Of a stretch of 64,000 bases of DNA, positions 44,312 through 53,170 are shown piece after piece. The stretch's first letter is position 1, and the number at the start of each line of letters is the position of its first letter. The DNA is from CAYVTD01 sp964454445 (GTDB taxonomy: Bacteria; Bacteroidota; Ignavibacteria; Kapaibacteriales; UBA2268). The stretch is taken from NCBI GenBank assembly GCA_964454445.1, contig CAYVTD010000002.1:62001-126000 (forward strand), written 5' to 3'. The position numbers were made by a program, and so were the translations under genes. The notes under the pieces were generated by a model that was not told the origin of the DNA, searched no databases, and worked only from the letters and a program-made list of their open reading frames with translations.

Positions 44312-45262
44312 TTATAAAACGGGAATATCTACGAAGACTTCATTTGAATAAGAACTTGTCATTTCATTATTTTTTGCTTTAATTTTAAAATAGAATCTTT
44401 TATTAATAATAGATGGAATTAAAGCAGGTGAAGATGGGAAACTATTAATAAATGTAAATTCACCAGCAGGATGACCAATATTTGCGATATTATAGTAAAT
44501 GTCATAGCTTGTAGCCTCTGGAACTGCGTCCCATGAGAGAGTAATGTTCGGAGGATTTAGAGGATCGTAAGTAGCCAATAAGTTTTGTGGTTTAGGCAAG
44601 TTAGGATGTGTTGTATGATAAATGATATAATCATTATATTTAGCCGGATTGGTTGCAGCATAGACACGTTTTCCAATATCGCAATATTGCACTACAAAAG
44701 GATAGATTTCATTTCCTTTAATAATGCGTTCGCGTGTTCTAATATCGCGTAATTGCATCTTATCTAATTGTGAATTACGAGCATCTTCAAAAGATTCGTT
44801 TAAATCATCAAAATCATCGAGCATTTCTTGAGTTAATCCAAATTCAGCCAAGTCTGCTAAATAGGTAGTCATGCGAGTATGAACGTTTCTTGCTGTTGCT
44901 AATAAGACATCTTCATTGAATTTATTTAATCCAATAACACCTAATGTCTTATATTGACCAGAATTTATTCCCCATTTCAATTCCACACGCATTGCCAAAT
45001 TGCGAATTGTTTCTTTAATTTGTTCTATTATTATATTTTTATTATCCGTTTCAACCATAATCATACCCAAAAAGACATCATCTGGAGGAAATTGTTCAAA
45101 TTCGTCTCCTAATAACTCTAAATTAGTTATTTTCAATGCAGTCATACCAAATGTTGCTAAATCTGCCAAATCTCTTGTTAAGCAATCACAAAGATTTGAT
45201 GTAAACATACAAAGTTCTGCATCAAGCATATTGTACATTCTTTGCGGTGGTTTAATTGCCAT
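44312..45262 (-). CDS. Unrecognised helical protein with a C-terminal FN3 domain
   Basis: 316 residues, no signal peptide, no clear family. Residues about 1-215 look alpha-helical, with two similar halves: LCMFTSNLCDCLTRDLADLATFGMTALKI (about 18-46) and LATARNVHTRMTTYLADLAEFGLTQEML (about 121-148), each carrying a D-LADLA-x-FG-[ML]T motif. This suggests a duplicated helical hairpin. Residues about 220-316 form a fibronectin type III-like domain (PPNITLSWDAVPEATSYDIYY...FYFKIKAKNNEMTSSYSNEVFV). I do not recognise a function. A degenerate nine-unit 21-bp array lies 97 bases upstream, in its presumed promoter region. Structural or phage-like packaging roles are possible but unsupported. Confidence 0.75.
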   Translation of the reverse strand: MAIKPPQRMYNMLDAELCMFTSNLCDCLTRDLADLATFGMTALKITNLELLGDEFEQFPPDDVFLGMIMVETDNKNIIIEQIKETIRNLAMRVELKWGINSGQYKTLGVIGLNKFNEDVLLATARNVHTRMTTYLADLAEFGLTQEMLDDFDDLNESFEDARNSQLDKMQLRDIRTRERIIKGNEIYPFVVQYCDIGKRVYAATNPAKYNDYIIYHTTHPNLPKPQNLLATYDPLNPPNITLSWDAVPEATSYDIYYNIANIGHPAGEFTFINSFPSSPALIPSIINKRFYFKIKAKNNEMTSSYSNEVFVDIPVL

Positions 45263-45358
45263 TATATTAATCTTTCTTATTATGGAACATATTTATATAT
45301 TATTTATATCTTATTGATTTATATGTTATTTATATATTTTATAATATTATAAGTGTTA

Positions 45359-45547
45359 CTTTATTATAAATATTTCTTACTTTATTATGATGATTCCTCA
45401 CATTATTACTAATAAATTTCATATTATTATACATATTCTTCGTCTTATTACTATATTTCTTGTCATTAATATCTATTATCTTTTTATTATTATGATATTT
45501 TTTTACTTTATTATTGTATTTCCTAAGTTTAATGATATATTTCCTAT
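45359..45547. repeat. Degenerate tandem array, nine units of 21 bp
   Basis: Nine consecutive 21-base units begin at 45359, 45380, 45401, 45422, 45443, 45464, 45485, 45506 and 45527 with no insertion or deletion. Most share TTATTAT near the start and ATTTC or ATTCC near base 13-18. The units have diverged strongly, yet the phase is exact. The bases on either side, 45263-45358 and 45548-45714, are A/T-rich without a gene. The frames across the array (45339-45572 leftward, 45387-45581 rightward) are simple products of the repeat. Confidence 0.85.
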
Positions 45548-45714
45548 TTATAATATATTGTACAATATTCATATAAATTAATATATATTATGAAATAAAT
45601 TAAAATGTTTATATTCATATATGCAATGATATTATATTTAATATAAATTTTATGCAAATATAATATAAAATAATTAATTTGCAAATAAATATTTTTATTT
45701 TATAAAAATAATTT

Positions 45715-47922
45715 TTATATTTTTAACATCGCATTAATCGAAATATGCCTGGTGGGTGCTAAATTGCCGGGAATTTCGGTATAATAATAATTAAATAGAT
45801 TATTTACATTAATTGAAAATGTTATTGGAATGATATCAAGTTTTTCTAAATAAAAAAGAATTCTTGCATCTATGATATGACCAGGTACTCGTGCGTCGGC
45901 ATCCTTTATTCCTCCGGGAAGACCTAATCTTTCATCAATATTTATTATTTTACTTAAATATCTGTAATCTGCTTGAATTTCAATATAATTTATTGGTATA
46001 TAAATTCTATTATACCATAATAATTTTGATCTATATTTTAGAGTTTCGTTTAGTGTTAAATCAATTGGGTTCATTAATGTAATGGCAGTTTCCAATCCTA
46101 AATAATTAGCGGGCATTGCCTTGATATTTATTTCTATTCCTTGAATTTTTGCACGTGTTACATTAAGAAATTTTATTTTATATGCACCTGAACTTTCAAC
46201 GAAAGTTGGTTCGATTAGATCATATAAATCATTTTGAAATATTGAAGCATCTAATTGTATTGGTAATCCAATATCGAGCAGATCATATATAGCGCCTATT
46301 TCATAAGACCAGCTATATTCTGGCATTATTGAAGGATTTTCAGCAATTGTAAAACCGCTAAATTGTACTGCTGCGAATCTTTCGGCTACTGTAGCTGTGC
46401 GGAATCCTTTTCCTATCGATGCACGTAGATTTAATCCAAAATCAGTTCGGTAGGATAAGCCAATTTTTGGTGAAAATTCATAATTTTCTTTCAATTTATC
46501 TGTTTGTTCATAATCTATTCGTGCGCCAATTGTTCCAATTAATTCGTCAATTGGATTTAATTCTGTTTGGACGTAACCTGAAAATATATTTTGGCTATGT
46601 ATTCCAAATATTTTTGAATTTACATTATTATAACCGTGATTTAATCCATATGTTAATGATATTATTTTATTAAAAATTGTATTCATTTGGGCTTCAGTAT
46701 TTATTGAAAATGCAGAAGATTCCCTATATTCTTCAAAAACTTTTGGATGATTTTCTAATTTTGTTATGAATGCTCCTGAATTTATTTTTAAGAAATTACC
46801 ATCATTAAATATATGAGTAAAGGCAGCAGATAATGAATATTTATCGGAGTTTATTTTATTATTGTAATCTGTGTTTGAAGGGGGAATAGTGGCACTGTCA
46901 AGACTGTTCCAATAGACCCAATCGTCGTGTTCATTTAATGAAGCGCTTCCGTTAATTGATAATTTAGAATATTCATTGATTGAATAATTGACTTTTGCAT
47001 ATGTATTATAATTTGTCATTTTATCATATTTTCTATAGCTATCATCAGAAAATACATCGCCGGATAAGAGCAAACCGAGATTGCCAAACTTTTTAGCATA
47101 ACTTAAATCAACACCGTATTTCATTTTTGTTTCATTGGAATAATTCCATTGTTTATATTTTGTATTTGTATAAAAGCCGGCATATGTTTTTATTCTAATG
47201 TCGGCATTTTCTGAAGGATTTTCAGTTATTATATTAATAACGCCTCCCAAGGCACCAGTGCCGTAAAGTGCAGAGCCTGCACCTTTTACTATTTCTATTC
47301 TATCAACATTGAACATTGGCAAGGCGTCGAACTTTATGTCGCCATTGTCAGCAGATATCATTGGAAAACCGTCCAATAATACTTGAACACGAGACCCTAA
47401 TCCGAATGCGAACCCTGATGTTCCTCTGATGCTGATGTGGTCGAAGTTGATGTTAATGCCCGGGACGTATCGGAGGGCATCATCCAAGACATTAATGTTC
47501 CTTTCTAGGAGTTCTTTTGAGTTTATTACGGCGACGGAGATGGGTACTTCCTGAACGGCTTGCACTTTTTTGTTAGCGGAGACGATTATTTCGGCGGTTT
47601 CTATAATAGTTGGCACAAGTTCGACATTATTTAAAATAATATTTTTGTTATTATCAGTGACATTGAATTTAAATTTATAGGGTTTATAGCCAACCATGCT
47701 GAAAACAGCAGTATAATTGCCATTGGCGAGCCCTTTTATTTCAAAACTTCCATCTTTTTTAGAGATGGCTCCATACGCTCTTCCTTCGATAAGGATTGTT
47801 ACGCCGGGAATTGTCTTTTTTGTTTCAAAATCTTTGATTAATCCGGAAAAAACAGCGTTAGAAGCTGCAAAAATTTTCATAAAAGACAAAAAGATAGCCG
47901 TTAATATAATTAAATATCTCAT
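45715..47922 (-). CDS. TonB-dependent outer-membrane receptor
   Basis: 735 residues: signal peptide (about 1-19), a carboxypeptidase-regulatory-like beta-sandwich (about 25-110, FSGLIKDFETKKTIPGVTILIEG), a plug domain (about 115-240, NVLDDALRYVPGI, ISIRGTSGFAFGLGSRVQVLLDG, RIEIVKGAGSALYGTGALGGVINIIT) and a 22-strand barrel ending in NLAPTRHISINAMLKI. It takes up an unknown ligand, perhaps a chelated metal or a cobamide-like compound. The stop and the lipoprotein's start give an operon with a 9-base spacing. Base composition splits inside the gene: bases 47401-47460 (plug) have 29 G+C of 60, while 46621-46680 (barrel) have 10 of 60. Confidence 0.92.
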   Translation of the reverse strand: MRYLIILTAIFLSFMKIFAASNAVFSGLIKDFETKKTIPGVTILIEGRAYGAISKKDGSFEIKGLANGNYTAVFSMVGYKPYKFKFNVTDNNKNIILNNVELVPTIIETAEIIVSANKKVQAVQEVPISVAVINSKELLERNINVLDDALRYVPGININFDHISIRGTSGFAFGLGSRVQVLLDGFPMISADNGDIKFDALPMFNVDRIEIVKGAGSALYGTGALGGVINIITENPSENADIRIKTYAGFYTNTKYKQWNYSNETKMKYGVDLSYAKKFGNLGLLLSGDVFSDDSYRKYDKMTNYNTYAKVNYSINEYSKLSINGSASLNEHDDWVYWNSLDSATIPPSNTDYNNKINSDKYSLSAAFTHIFNDGNFLKINSGAFITKLENHPKVFEEYRESSAFSINTEAQMNTIFNKIISLTYGLNHGYNNVNSKIFGIHSQNIFSGYVQTELNPIDELIGTIGARIDYEQTDKLKENYEFSPKIGLSYRTDFGLNLRASIGKGFRTATVAERFAAVQFSGFTIAENPSIMPEYSWSYEIGAIYDLLDIGLPIQLDASIFQNDLYDLIEPTFVESSGAYKIKFLNVTRAKIQGIEINIKAMPANYLGLETAITLMNPIDLTLNETLKYRSKLLWYNRIYIPINYIEIQADYRYLSKIINIDERLGLPGGIKDADARVPGHIIDARILFYLEKLDIIPITFSINVNNLFNYYYTEIPGNLAPTRHISINAMLKI

Positions 47923-47931
47923 ATAAATACC

Positions 47932-48441
47932 TTATTGATTAAATGGTTGAGGGGGAAGATTGTTTAAATCGACATTGATTTCGATTACATAAGTATTGCC
48001 TTTTGTTATGATGACGGATTTGGGCTTTTTTCGTTCGGCGTCGGAGGCAAACAGTCCGATCACCCGCCAATCTGCGAGAAAATTGTCGCCAAATTGCTTG
48101 ACAACAGCTAAATATTTGAGTTCGACAGGCAGATCTACGATTTCCATATCGTATATAGTTTCAGAAACATTCATTGGTAAAGAATCGTTTGTGAATATTG
48201 CTTTGCCTTCGAGGATTTCTTTTACAAGATTTGTATTTTCATTGGGTATATTTTTAAATGCAATGGCGCGTATTTGCTTATAAACAGAATCTTTCCAGGC
48301 ATCTACTCCGCCGACATAGTTTATTTTCCATCGGATTATAGCTTTATCGGCTTTATTTTCGGGTTGTAAGCCTTCGTCGCAGGAGGAAATAAAAAAAACA
48401 GCAAATAATAGGAGAAAAAAGGGGTTTAATGAAGATTTCAT
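47932..48441 (-). CDS. Lipoprotein partner of the TonB receptor
   Basis: The first good start is the ATG at 48441 (169 residues); an in-frame TTG at 48453 precedes it by four codons. A signal peptide with lipobox FISSC (Cys21) predicts lipid anchoring. The mature part (about 148 residues) is probably all-beta, with no repeats; I do not recognise the family. It is 9 bases upstream of the TonB receptor, so it is probably a surface or periplasmic partner of that receptor. Sharing of the receptor's substrate is a fair inference. Confidence 0.75.
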   Translation of the reverse strand: MKSSLNPFFLLLFAVFFISSCDEGLQPENKADKAIIRWKINYVGGVDAWKDSVYKQIRAIAFKNIPNENTNLVKEILEGKAIFTNDSLPMNVSETIYDMEIVDLPVELKYLAVVKQFGDNFLADWRVIGLFASDAERKKPKSVIITKGNTYVIEINVDLNNLPPQPFNQ

Positions 48442-48513
48442 ATCGATTACCAAAAGAAAAAACCGAATTTTATATTCTTACGCAAAGAAGAACGAAATAT
48501 TTTTATTCTTTAT

Positions 48514-50016
48514 TTATTTTTTTAGTTTTTTGGTAAGGTCTTCATAAGCATTTCTTACGTTTTCGTCGTTACTTAAATAATTTTCGATAGCCTGGCAAGA
48601 GTGCAAAACAGTGGAATGGTCGCGATTTCCGAAGTAAGACCCGATGCTTTTTAAGGAGTGTTGAGTAAATTTTTTAGATAAAAAGATAGCCATTTGTCTG
48701 GCGAGGGCGATTTCGTGTTTTCTTGATTTAGAAGCGAGCTTTTCTGGTGATAATTTGTAATAAGTAGAGACATAATTTTTTATTAATTCGATAGTAATTG
48801 GCTTAGGTTCATTATTATCGACGCCATAAACGGTTTCTTCAGCGAGGGAAAGTGTAAGCTCTTTGCGATCGAAAGTAACTTTTGCCATTAATGATATAAG
48901 AATACCTTCGAGTTCGCGGACGCTCTTTTTTACGTTTCTTGCAATGAACTCGATTATTTCCATAGGCATTTCGAAACTAACATCGATACTCTTTTTCTTG
49001 AGAATGGCGACTCTCATTTCGAAATCTGGGGCTTGTATGTCAGTAGTCAAACCCCATTGGAAGCGAGAAATGAGTCTTTCGTCAACTTTCTGCAGTTCTC
49101 GAGGAGGTTTGTCGCTTATTAAAACTAACTGCTTTCCTGAATGATACAAGGCATTGAAAGTATGAAAGAAATTGTCCTGAGTTTTCTCGCGATTGCCAAA
49201 AAATTGGATGTCATCAACGATTAGCACATCGACACTACGGTATTTATTATTGAATTCACTTATTTTGTTGTTTTGAACATAGTCAATGAACTCATAAGAG
49301 AACTTTTCACTTGTTGTGTAAAGAACTCTTGCGTTATTGTTGCGCTTTAATATTTCGTTGCCAATACTATGGACCAGATGAGTTTTTCCCAAACCTGTAT
49401 CTCCATAAATGACAAGAGGATTAAAACTCGTTTTCCCGGGGTTTTTTGATATGGCAATACTAGCTGAAGAAGCAAGCTGGTTGCTTTCGCCTTGAATAAA
49501 GTTGTCGAAAGTATAGTGGGGAATGAGAAACTTGTTAATTTCATTTTTATCTGGCTTTTCTTGGTTGTCGAATGGTAAGGCAACACTTTGAGGCGCAGTA
49601 GGAGGAAAACGATGACTTTGGACACTAATGCTTCTGCTTTCTATGTCATCTTTGTTACTAACCACAACAGCTTTATAAATTATTTTCGCATCATTGCCTA
49701 TTACCTTTTCAATAGCTTTTCTGACAAGTGAACCGTATTGCTGGTCAATCCACTCAGCAAAAAACTGGCTCGGAGCGATAACAATAAGATTTTTGTCTTC
49801 GCACTTGTAGGCTTTCAGAGCCTCGAACCAAGTCTTGTAAACTTGCGGCTGCACATTATCTTTAATTATCTTTTTGCAATCTTCCCAATATTTTGCAGCA
49901 GTGCTATCTACTGTCAGATCAGACATAACCGTTTCTGGTACATGTCCATCGGGTTTACTGGTAAATTTTTCAATGACTTCTGGAAATAATGAAAAATCTT
50001 CTTTCTCGTTAACCAC
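48514..50016 (-). CDS. dnaA: Chromosomal replication initiator DnaA
   Basis: The ATP-dependent initiator that unwinds oriC. 500 residues. The DnaA N-domain is at about 42-105 (YWEDCKKIIKDNVQPQVYKTWFEALKAY), followed by a linker. The AAA+ domain has Walker A GDTGLGKT (205-212) and Walker B VLIVDDIQFF (about 264-273). The C-terminal helix-turn-helix/DnaA box-binding signature is ARQMAIFLSKKFTQHSLKSIGSYFGNRDHSTVLH. The start is GTG at 50016, with GAGGAGC a few bases upstream and no nearer ATG. The N-terminus is about 40 residues longer than in many DnaA proteins. Left of it genes run leftward; right of 50552 they run rightward, and 535 AT-rich bases lie between. Confidence 0.97.
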   Translation of the reverse strand: MVNEKEDFSLFPEVIEKFTSKPDGHVPETVMSDLTVDSTAAKYWEDCKKIIKDNVQPQVYKTWFEALKAYKCEDKNLIVIAPSQFFAEWIDQQYGSLVRKAIEKVIGNDAKIIYKAVVVSNKDDIESRSISVQSHRFPPTAPQSVALPFDNQEKPDKNEINKFLIPHYTFDNFIQGESNQLASSASIAISKNPGKTSFNPLVIYGDTGLGKTHLVHSIGNEILKRNNNARVLYTTSEKFSYEFIDYVQNNKISEFNNKYRSVDVLIVDDIQFFGNREKTQDNFFHTFNALYHSGKQLVLISDKPPRELQKVDERLISRFQWGLTTDIQAPDFEMRVAILKKKSIDVSFEMPMEIIEFIARNVKKSVRELEGILISLMAKVTFDRKELTLSLAEETVYGVDNNEPKPITIELIKNYVSTYYKLSPEKLASKSRKHEIALARQMAIFLSKKFTQHSLKSIGSYFGNRDHSTVLHSCQAIENYLSNDENVRNAYEDLTKKLKK

Positions 50017-50551
50017 TTTTGCTCCTCATTCTTATATACTTAAAAAAAATATTTCTAGTGTTTAATATTTGTTAAAGAAGGCTCTAAATCCTTAAAAAAA
50101 AAGAACCCTTTAAAAACACCCTCCCAATGAGAATATTTTTTTATATTTTTAATATTAATCGATAAACGACAAAATGAATAAAAGAAAAATCGTATTTACA
50201 AATACTCGATGTATAAAATTTCAATTTTTTTTTGAGATAGACAAATAAAAAAAATATATTTTTTTGCAATTTTTTTTGGAAAATTCAATCCTTCTATTTC
50301 TAAAGAACTTACAGGAAAATATTTTTTTTATTAATTTTATAACATATAAAATATTTTGTAACTTCTTATAAAATAATATAGTTATTATGATTATCCTTAA
50401 ACTTGGTAAAACTATGGTTATGACTGCAAATTAATTTTATGTATTTTATATTTTATTTAATACTTGTTCGTCTTGAATTGTGTTTAATGAAAATATAAGA
50501 ACTTATGAAGATTTAATTTGGTAAGAAATGCTACAACTTAAGTTTTCTTAG
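50017..50551. other. AT-rich gap beside dnaA; origin candidate
   Basis: 535 bases without a gene, dominated by A and T runs (several of seven or more), lying where gene direction flips from leftward (dnaA) to rightward. Only one possible DnaA-box-like word is seen, TGTGTTTAA near 50480, one mismatch from the loose consensus TGTGNAWAA; no cluster of TTATNCACA boxes is visible on either strand. The location fits an origin, the missing boxes do not. It also holds the dnaA promoter and that of the secreted-protein gene, neither of which I can place. Confidence 0.3.
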
Positions 50552-52987
50552 ATGCAAATGAAAAATGAAACCGTTAATTTAAAAGAATTTGTTATTTTAA
50601 ACAAAAACAAATTTTATATTCGACTAAAAATATATTTAGCTGTTTTTCTTATGTTTTTCTTAGTTTTTCAAGTTTCTTTTTCTGCTTGGGAGAAGACAAA
50701 GACAGTTCCTGCTGATTATCGTGATGTGCTTTGGTTAGATATATTTTTCCTCGAATCTGATCCTAACTATGGCTGGACTTGTGGTTGGGATTTCCAAAAT
50801 GATTTTGCCAGCGTGCTACGAACGACAGATGGCGGAAAAACTTGGGCAGGAAGCCGTGTTATGAATGCCAATCAACTTGAAAGTATTCATTTCTCTTCTA
50901 AACTTGTCGGTTATACTTCTGGTTTACACTATTCAAGCGGTGATTACTACGGAACAATCAAGAAAACAACTGATGGAGGGATAACCTGGTTCGATGTTAC
51001 CCCACCAATCAAAAATATAAGTCTATGGGGAAATTTCTTTATAAATGATAATATTGGTTGGGTAATTGGTGGTGGATGCGATGGGGAAGGGCAACATTTT
51101 TTTAAAACTACCGATGGCGGTGCTAGTGGGTCACATTTCAAAACAAATCAAGGTAATACAGGATTAATGGATGTCATAATGTACTCAGCCGATGGGCTGG
51201 GTTTCGCAAGCAGTAGCGGTTATATATGGCAAACTATAAATGGTGGGAATTCCTGGTTTATACTCGCAAAATCAGGAGATATAGACTGGCAGGAAGAATT
51301 AACAAATTTTGGAAACTCTTTTCTGGTACCTTTTGCACGTTCTTGCACTGGCAATGGCAGTGGTGGAGGGATGCGATTTTCTGTTGATTTTGGTAAGACC
51401 TGGCGCGAAACAGTTCTTCCAAAAGAAATGTTCGGTGCTTTTTTGATTGATTCACTGTGCGGTTGGGTTTGCGGGCGCGAACCAATTGCTTTTTATACTT
51501 CTGATGGCGGTCTATCGTGGCAACTTCAGAATTGTGGTATTGATCCAGATGATACTTTAGACGATATTTGGTTTATAAACGATTCTACTGGTTTTGTTGT
51601 TGGCTCGAATATTTATCGTTATATTCCGCCTAAAGCGATTTATCCTAAAATCGTACCTGATACTGTAAATATGTGCCCAGGAGACAGCGTAACACTTTTA
51701 ACAGAAGACAGCTACGAGGAGTATTTTTGGTCAACAGGGGAGACCACACAGAGCATCACTGTTAAAACTGCAGGGGATTATTATGTAAAGGTAGTCGATA
51801 AAGATTGCAACGAAGGAAAATCTAATGTTACAAGCGTTATAATAAGAGAAGAAAAAGTAAAAATAATCCCGGAACAGCAAGCAGTTTTTTGCAAGGGCGA
51901 TTCTGTCGAGCTAACTACTGAAAAAAAACACAATAAAGTCGTTTGGAGCAATGGATCAGAAGATGACACTCTTTTTGTTTCAAAACCAGGGAAATACTAT
52001 ATTACTGCCTACAATGAATATGGCTGTAAAGCAAGGGACAGCATAGACGTGATAGAATCTGACCCAAAAGCCGAGATCCAATTCACAGGCAACAACATAG
52101 TTTGTGAAACAGACACTTTCTTTCTAATCTCAGTTTACGATTTTCCAACTTATGAATGGTATAGCAAGCCAAACGATGACTTAATAGGTAATAGTAAAAG
52201 TATCAGAGTAAGCCAATCTGGTATTTATTATTTAATAGTACGCGATAAATACGGCTGTATCTCCATATCGGATACAATACAAATCGAAATGCAAACCGAT
52301 TCAAATCGCTTGGAAATACTATCAACTATGCCAAAAGAAGAATTTATCTTCGACTCGACAAGTTTCACTTCACTTAGTTGCCGGCGTTTTTTAATCAGAA
52401 ACAACAGCTCTCAGCCTTATTTGCTAGAGAATGTGTCTTTATATAAAAATATCGAGTTTTCTGCACCTCAAAGCCAATTTCCTATCATCATTGATGCTTA
52501 TGACACTGCATCAGTGTTCTTGTGCTTTTCACCTTTGCAATTGGGTGAGCGCCGCGACACTTTGCTGATTAAAGATGTATGCGATGATTGGATAGTGCCT
52601 CTAGTTGCGAATGGAAGAAGTAATATTTATGATGGTAATTCGCGTTGTGATGTCCCTGTTACAATAGAAACTACAAAGCTTACTGGTTACTTATTCGAAA
52701 CATCTAAGCCAGTTCCCAATCCTGCTGAGTCTTCATTTAGAATTTCTTTTGTAAAATTTATTCCTAATGGTATGGATTTCAAAGAGAATGTTGCTTTATA
52801 TGATGTTCTAGGCAATTTATGCTGTGTTGCTCAGCAAATATCTAAAACTGAGTTTTCAACAAAAAACGGTGTCCATTTCTCTGGAGATTATCTCTTTGAT
52901 ACAAGAATCCTTCCAACAGGCTCGTATATGTTAGCCATCAGAAGTATGAACGTAACTAAGATTTATCCTGTAATTATTAAGCGATGA
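50552..52987 (+). CDS. Secreted protein: Ycf48/BNR propeller, Ig-like domains, T9SS sorting domain
   Basis: 811 residues with a hydrophobic signal segment (about 27-48) after a long polar head. The propeller (about 50-350) carries Asp-boxes TTDGGKTW, TTDGGITW, TTDGGAS, TINGGNSW, SVDFGKTW and TSDGGLSW. It matches the propeller at 38667 closely in sequence and order (DPNYGWTCG, NANQLESIHFSS, NFGNSFLVPFARS, FLIDSLCGWVCG). Residues about 370-600 are three Ig-like domains (CPGDSVTLLTEDSYEEYFWSTGETTQSITV and its repeats), and about 720-811 form a T9SS sorting domain. So one propeller has been joined to two different downstream modules in paralogous proteins. A surface adhesin or matrix protein is likely; ligand unknown. 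Confidence 0.85.
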   Translation: MQMKNETVNLKEFVILNKNKFYIRLKIYLAVFLMFFLVFQVSFSAWEKTKTVPADYRDVLWLDIFFLESDPNYGWTCGWDFQNDFASVLRTTDGGKTWAGSRVMNANQLESIHFSSKLVGYTSGLHYSSGDYYGTIKKTTDGGITWFDVTPPIKNISLWGNFFINDNIGWVIGGGCDGEGQHFFKTTDGGASGSHFKTNQGNTGLMDVIMYSADGLGFASSSGYIWQTINGGNSWFILAKSGDIDWQEELTNFGNSFLVPFARSCTGNGSGGGMRFSVDFGKTWRETVLPKEMFGAFLIDSLCGWVCGREPIAFYTSDGGLSWQLQNCGIDPDDTLDDIWFINDSTGFVVGSNIYRYIPPKAIYPKIVPDTVNMCPGDSVTLLTEDSYEEYFWSTGETTQSITVKTAGDYYVKVVDKDCNEGKSNVTSVIIREEKVKIIPEQQAVFCKGDSVELTTEKKHNKVVWSNGSEDDTLFVSKPGKYYITAYNEYGCKARDSIDVIESDPKAEIQFTGNNIVCETDTFFLISVYDFPTYEWYSKPNDDLIGNSKSIRVSQSGIYYLIVRDKYGCISISDTIQIEMQTDSNRLEILSTMPKEEFIFDSTSFTSLSCRRFLIRNNSSQPYLLENVSLYKNIEFSAPQSQFPIIIDAYDTASVFLCFSPLQLGERRDTLLIKDVCDDWIVPLVANGRSNIYDGNSRCDVPVTIETTKLTGYLFETSKPVPNPAESSFRISFVKFIPNGMDFKENVALYDVLGNLCCVAQQISKTEFSTKNGVHFSGDYLFDTRILPTGSYMLAIRSMNVTKIYPVIIKR

Positions 52988-53170
52988 GTATAAAATATAG
53001 GGTTGAAAAAAATAATTTTATTTTTTCAGAAATTATGGAAAAAAACAAATACCCTAATTTGTCCAAGAACCTTTTTTGAACACTAAGCCACTAATAAATA
53101 GAAAGAAATTATTTATCCTAGTTAATTTTGTTAAAAGAACGATATTATAATTTTAAATAGGGGATACAAA

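Noticed and set aside
45339..45581. Two small frames across the 21-bp array, one on each strand, with heptad-like translation
   Set aside because: The heptad pattern follows from the 21-base period; the composition is almost pure A/T and no ribosome-binding site precedes either frame.
50017..50551. A firm oriC call
   Set aside because: No cluster of DnaA boxes is found on either strand; only position and AT content support it, so it is listed as a weak candidate only.
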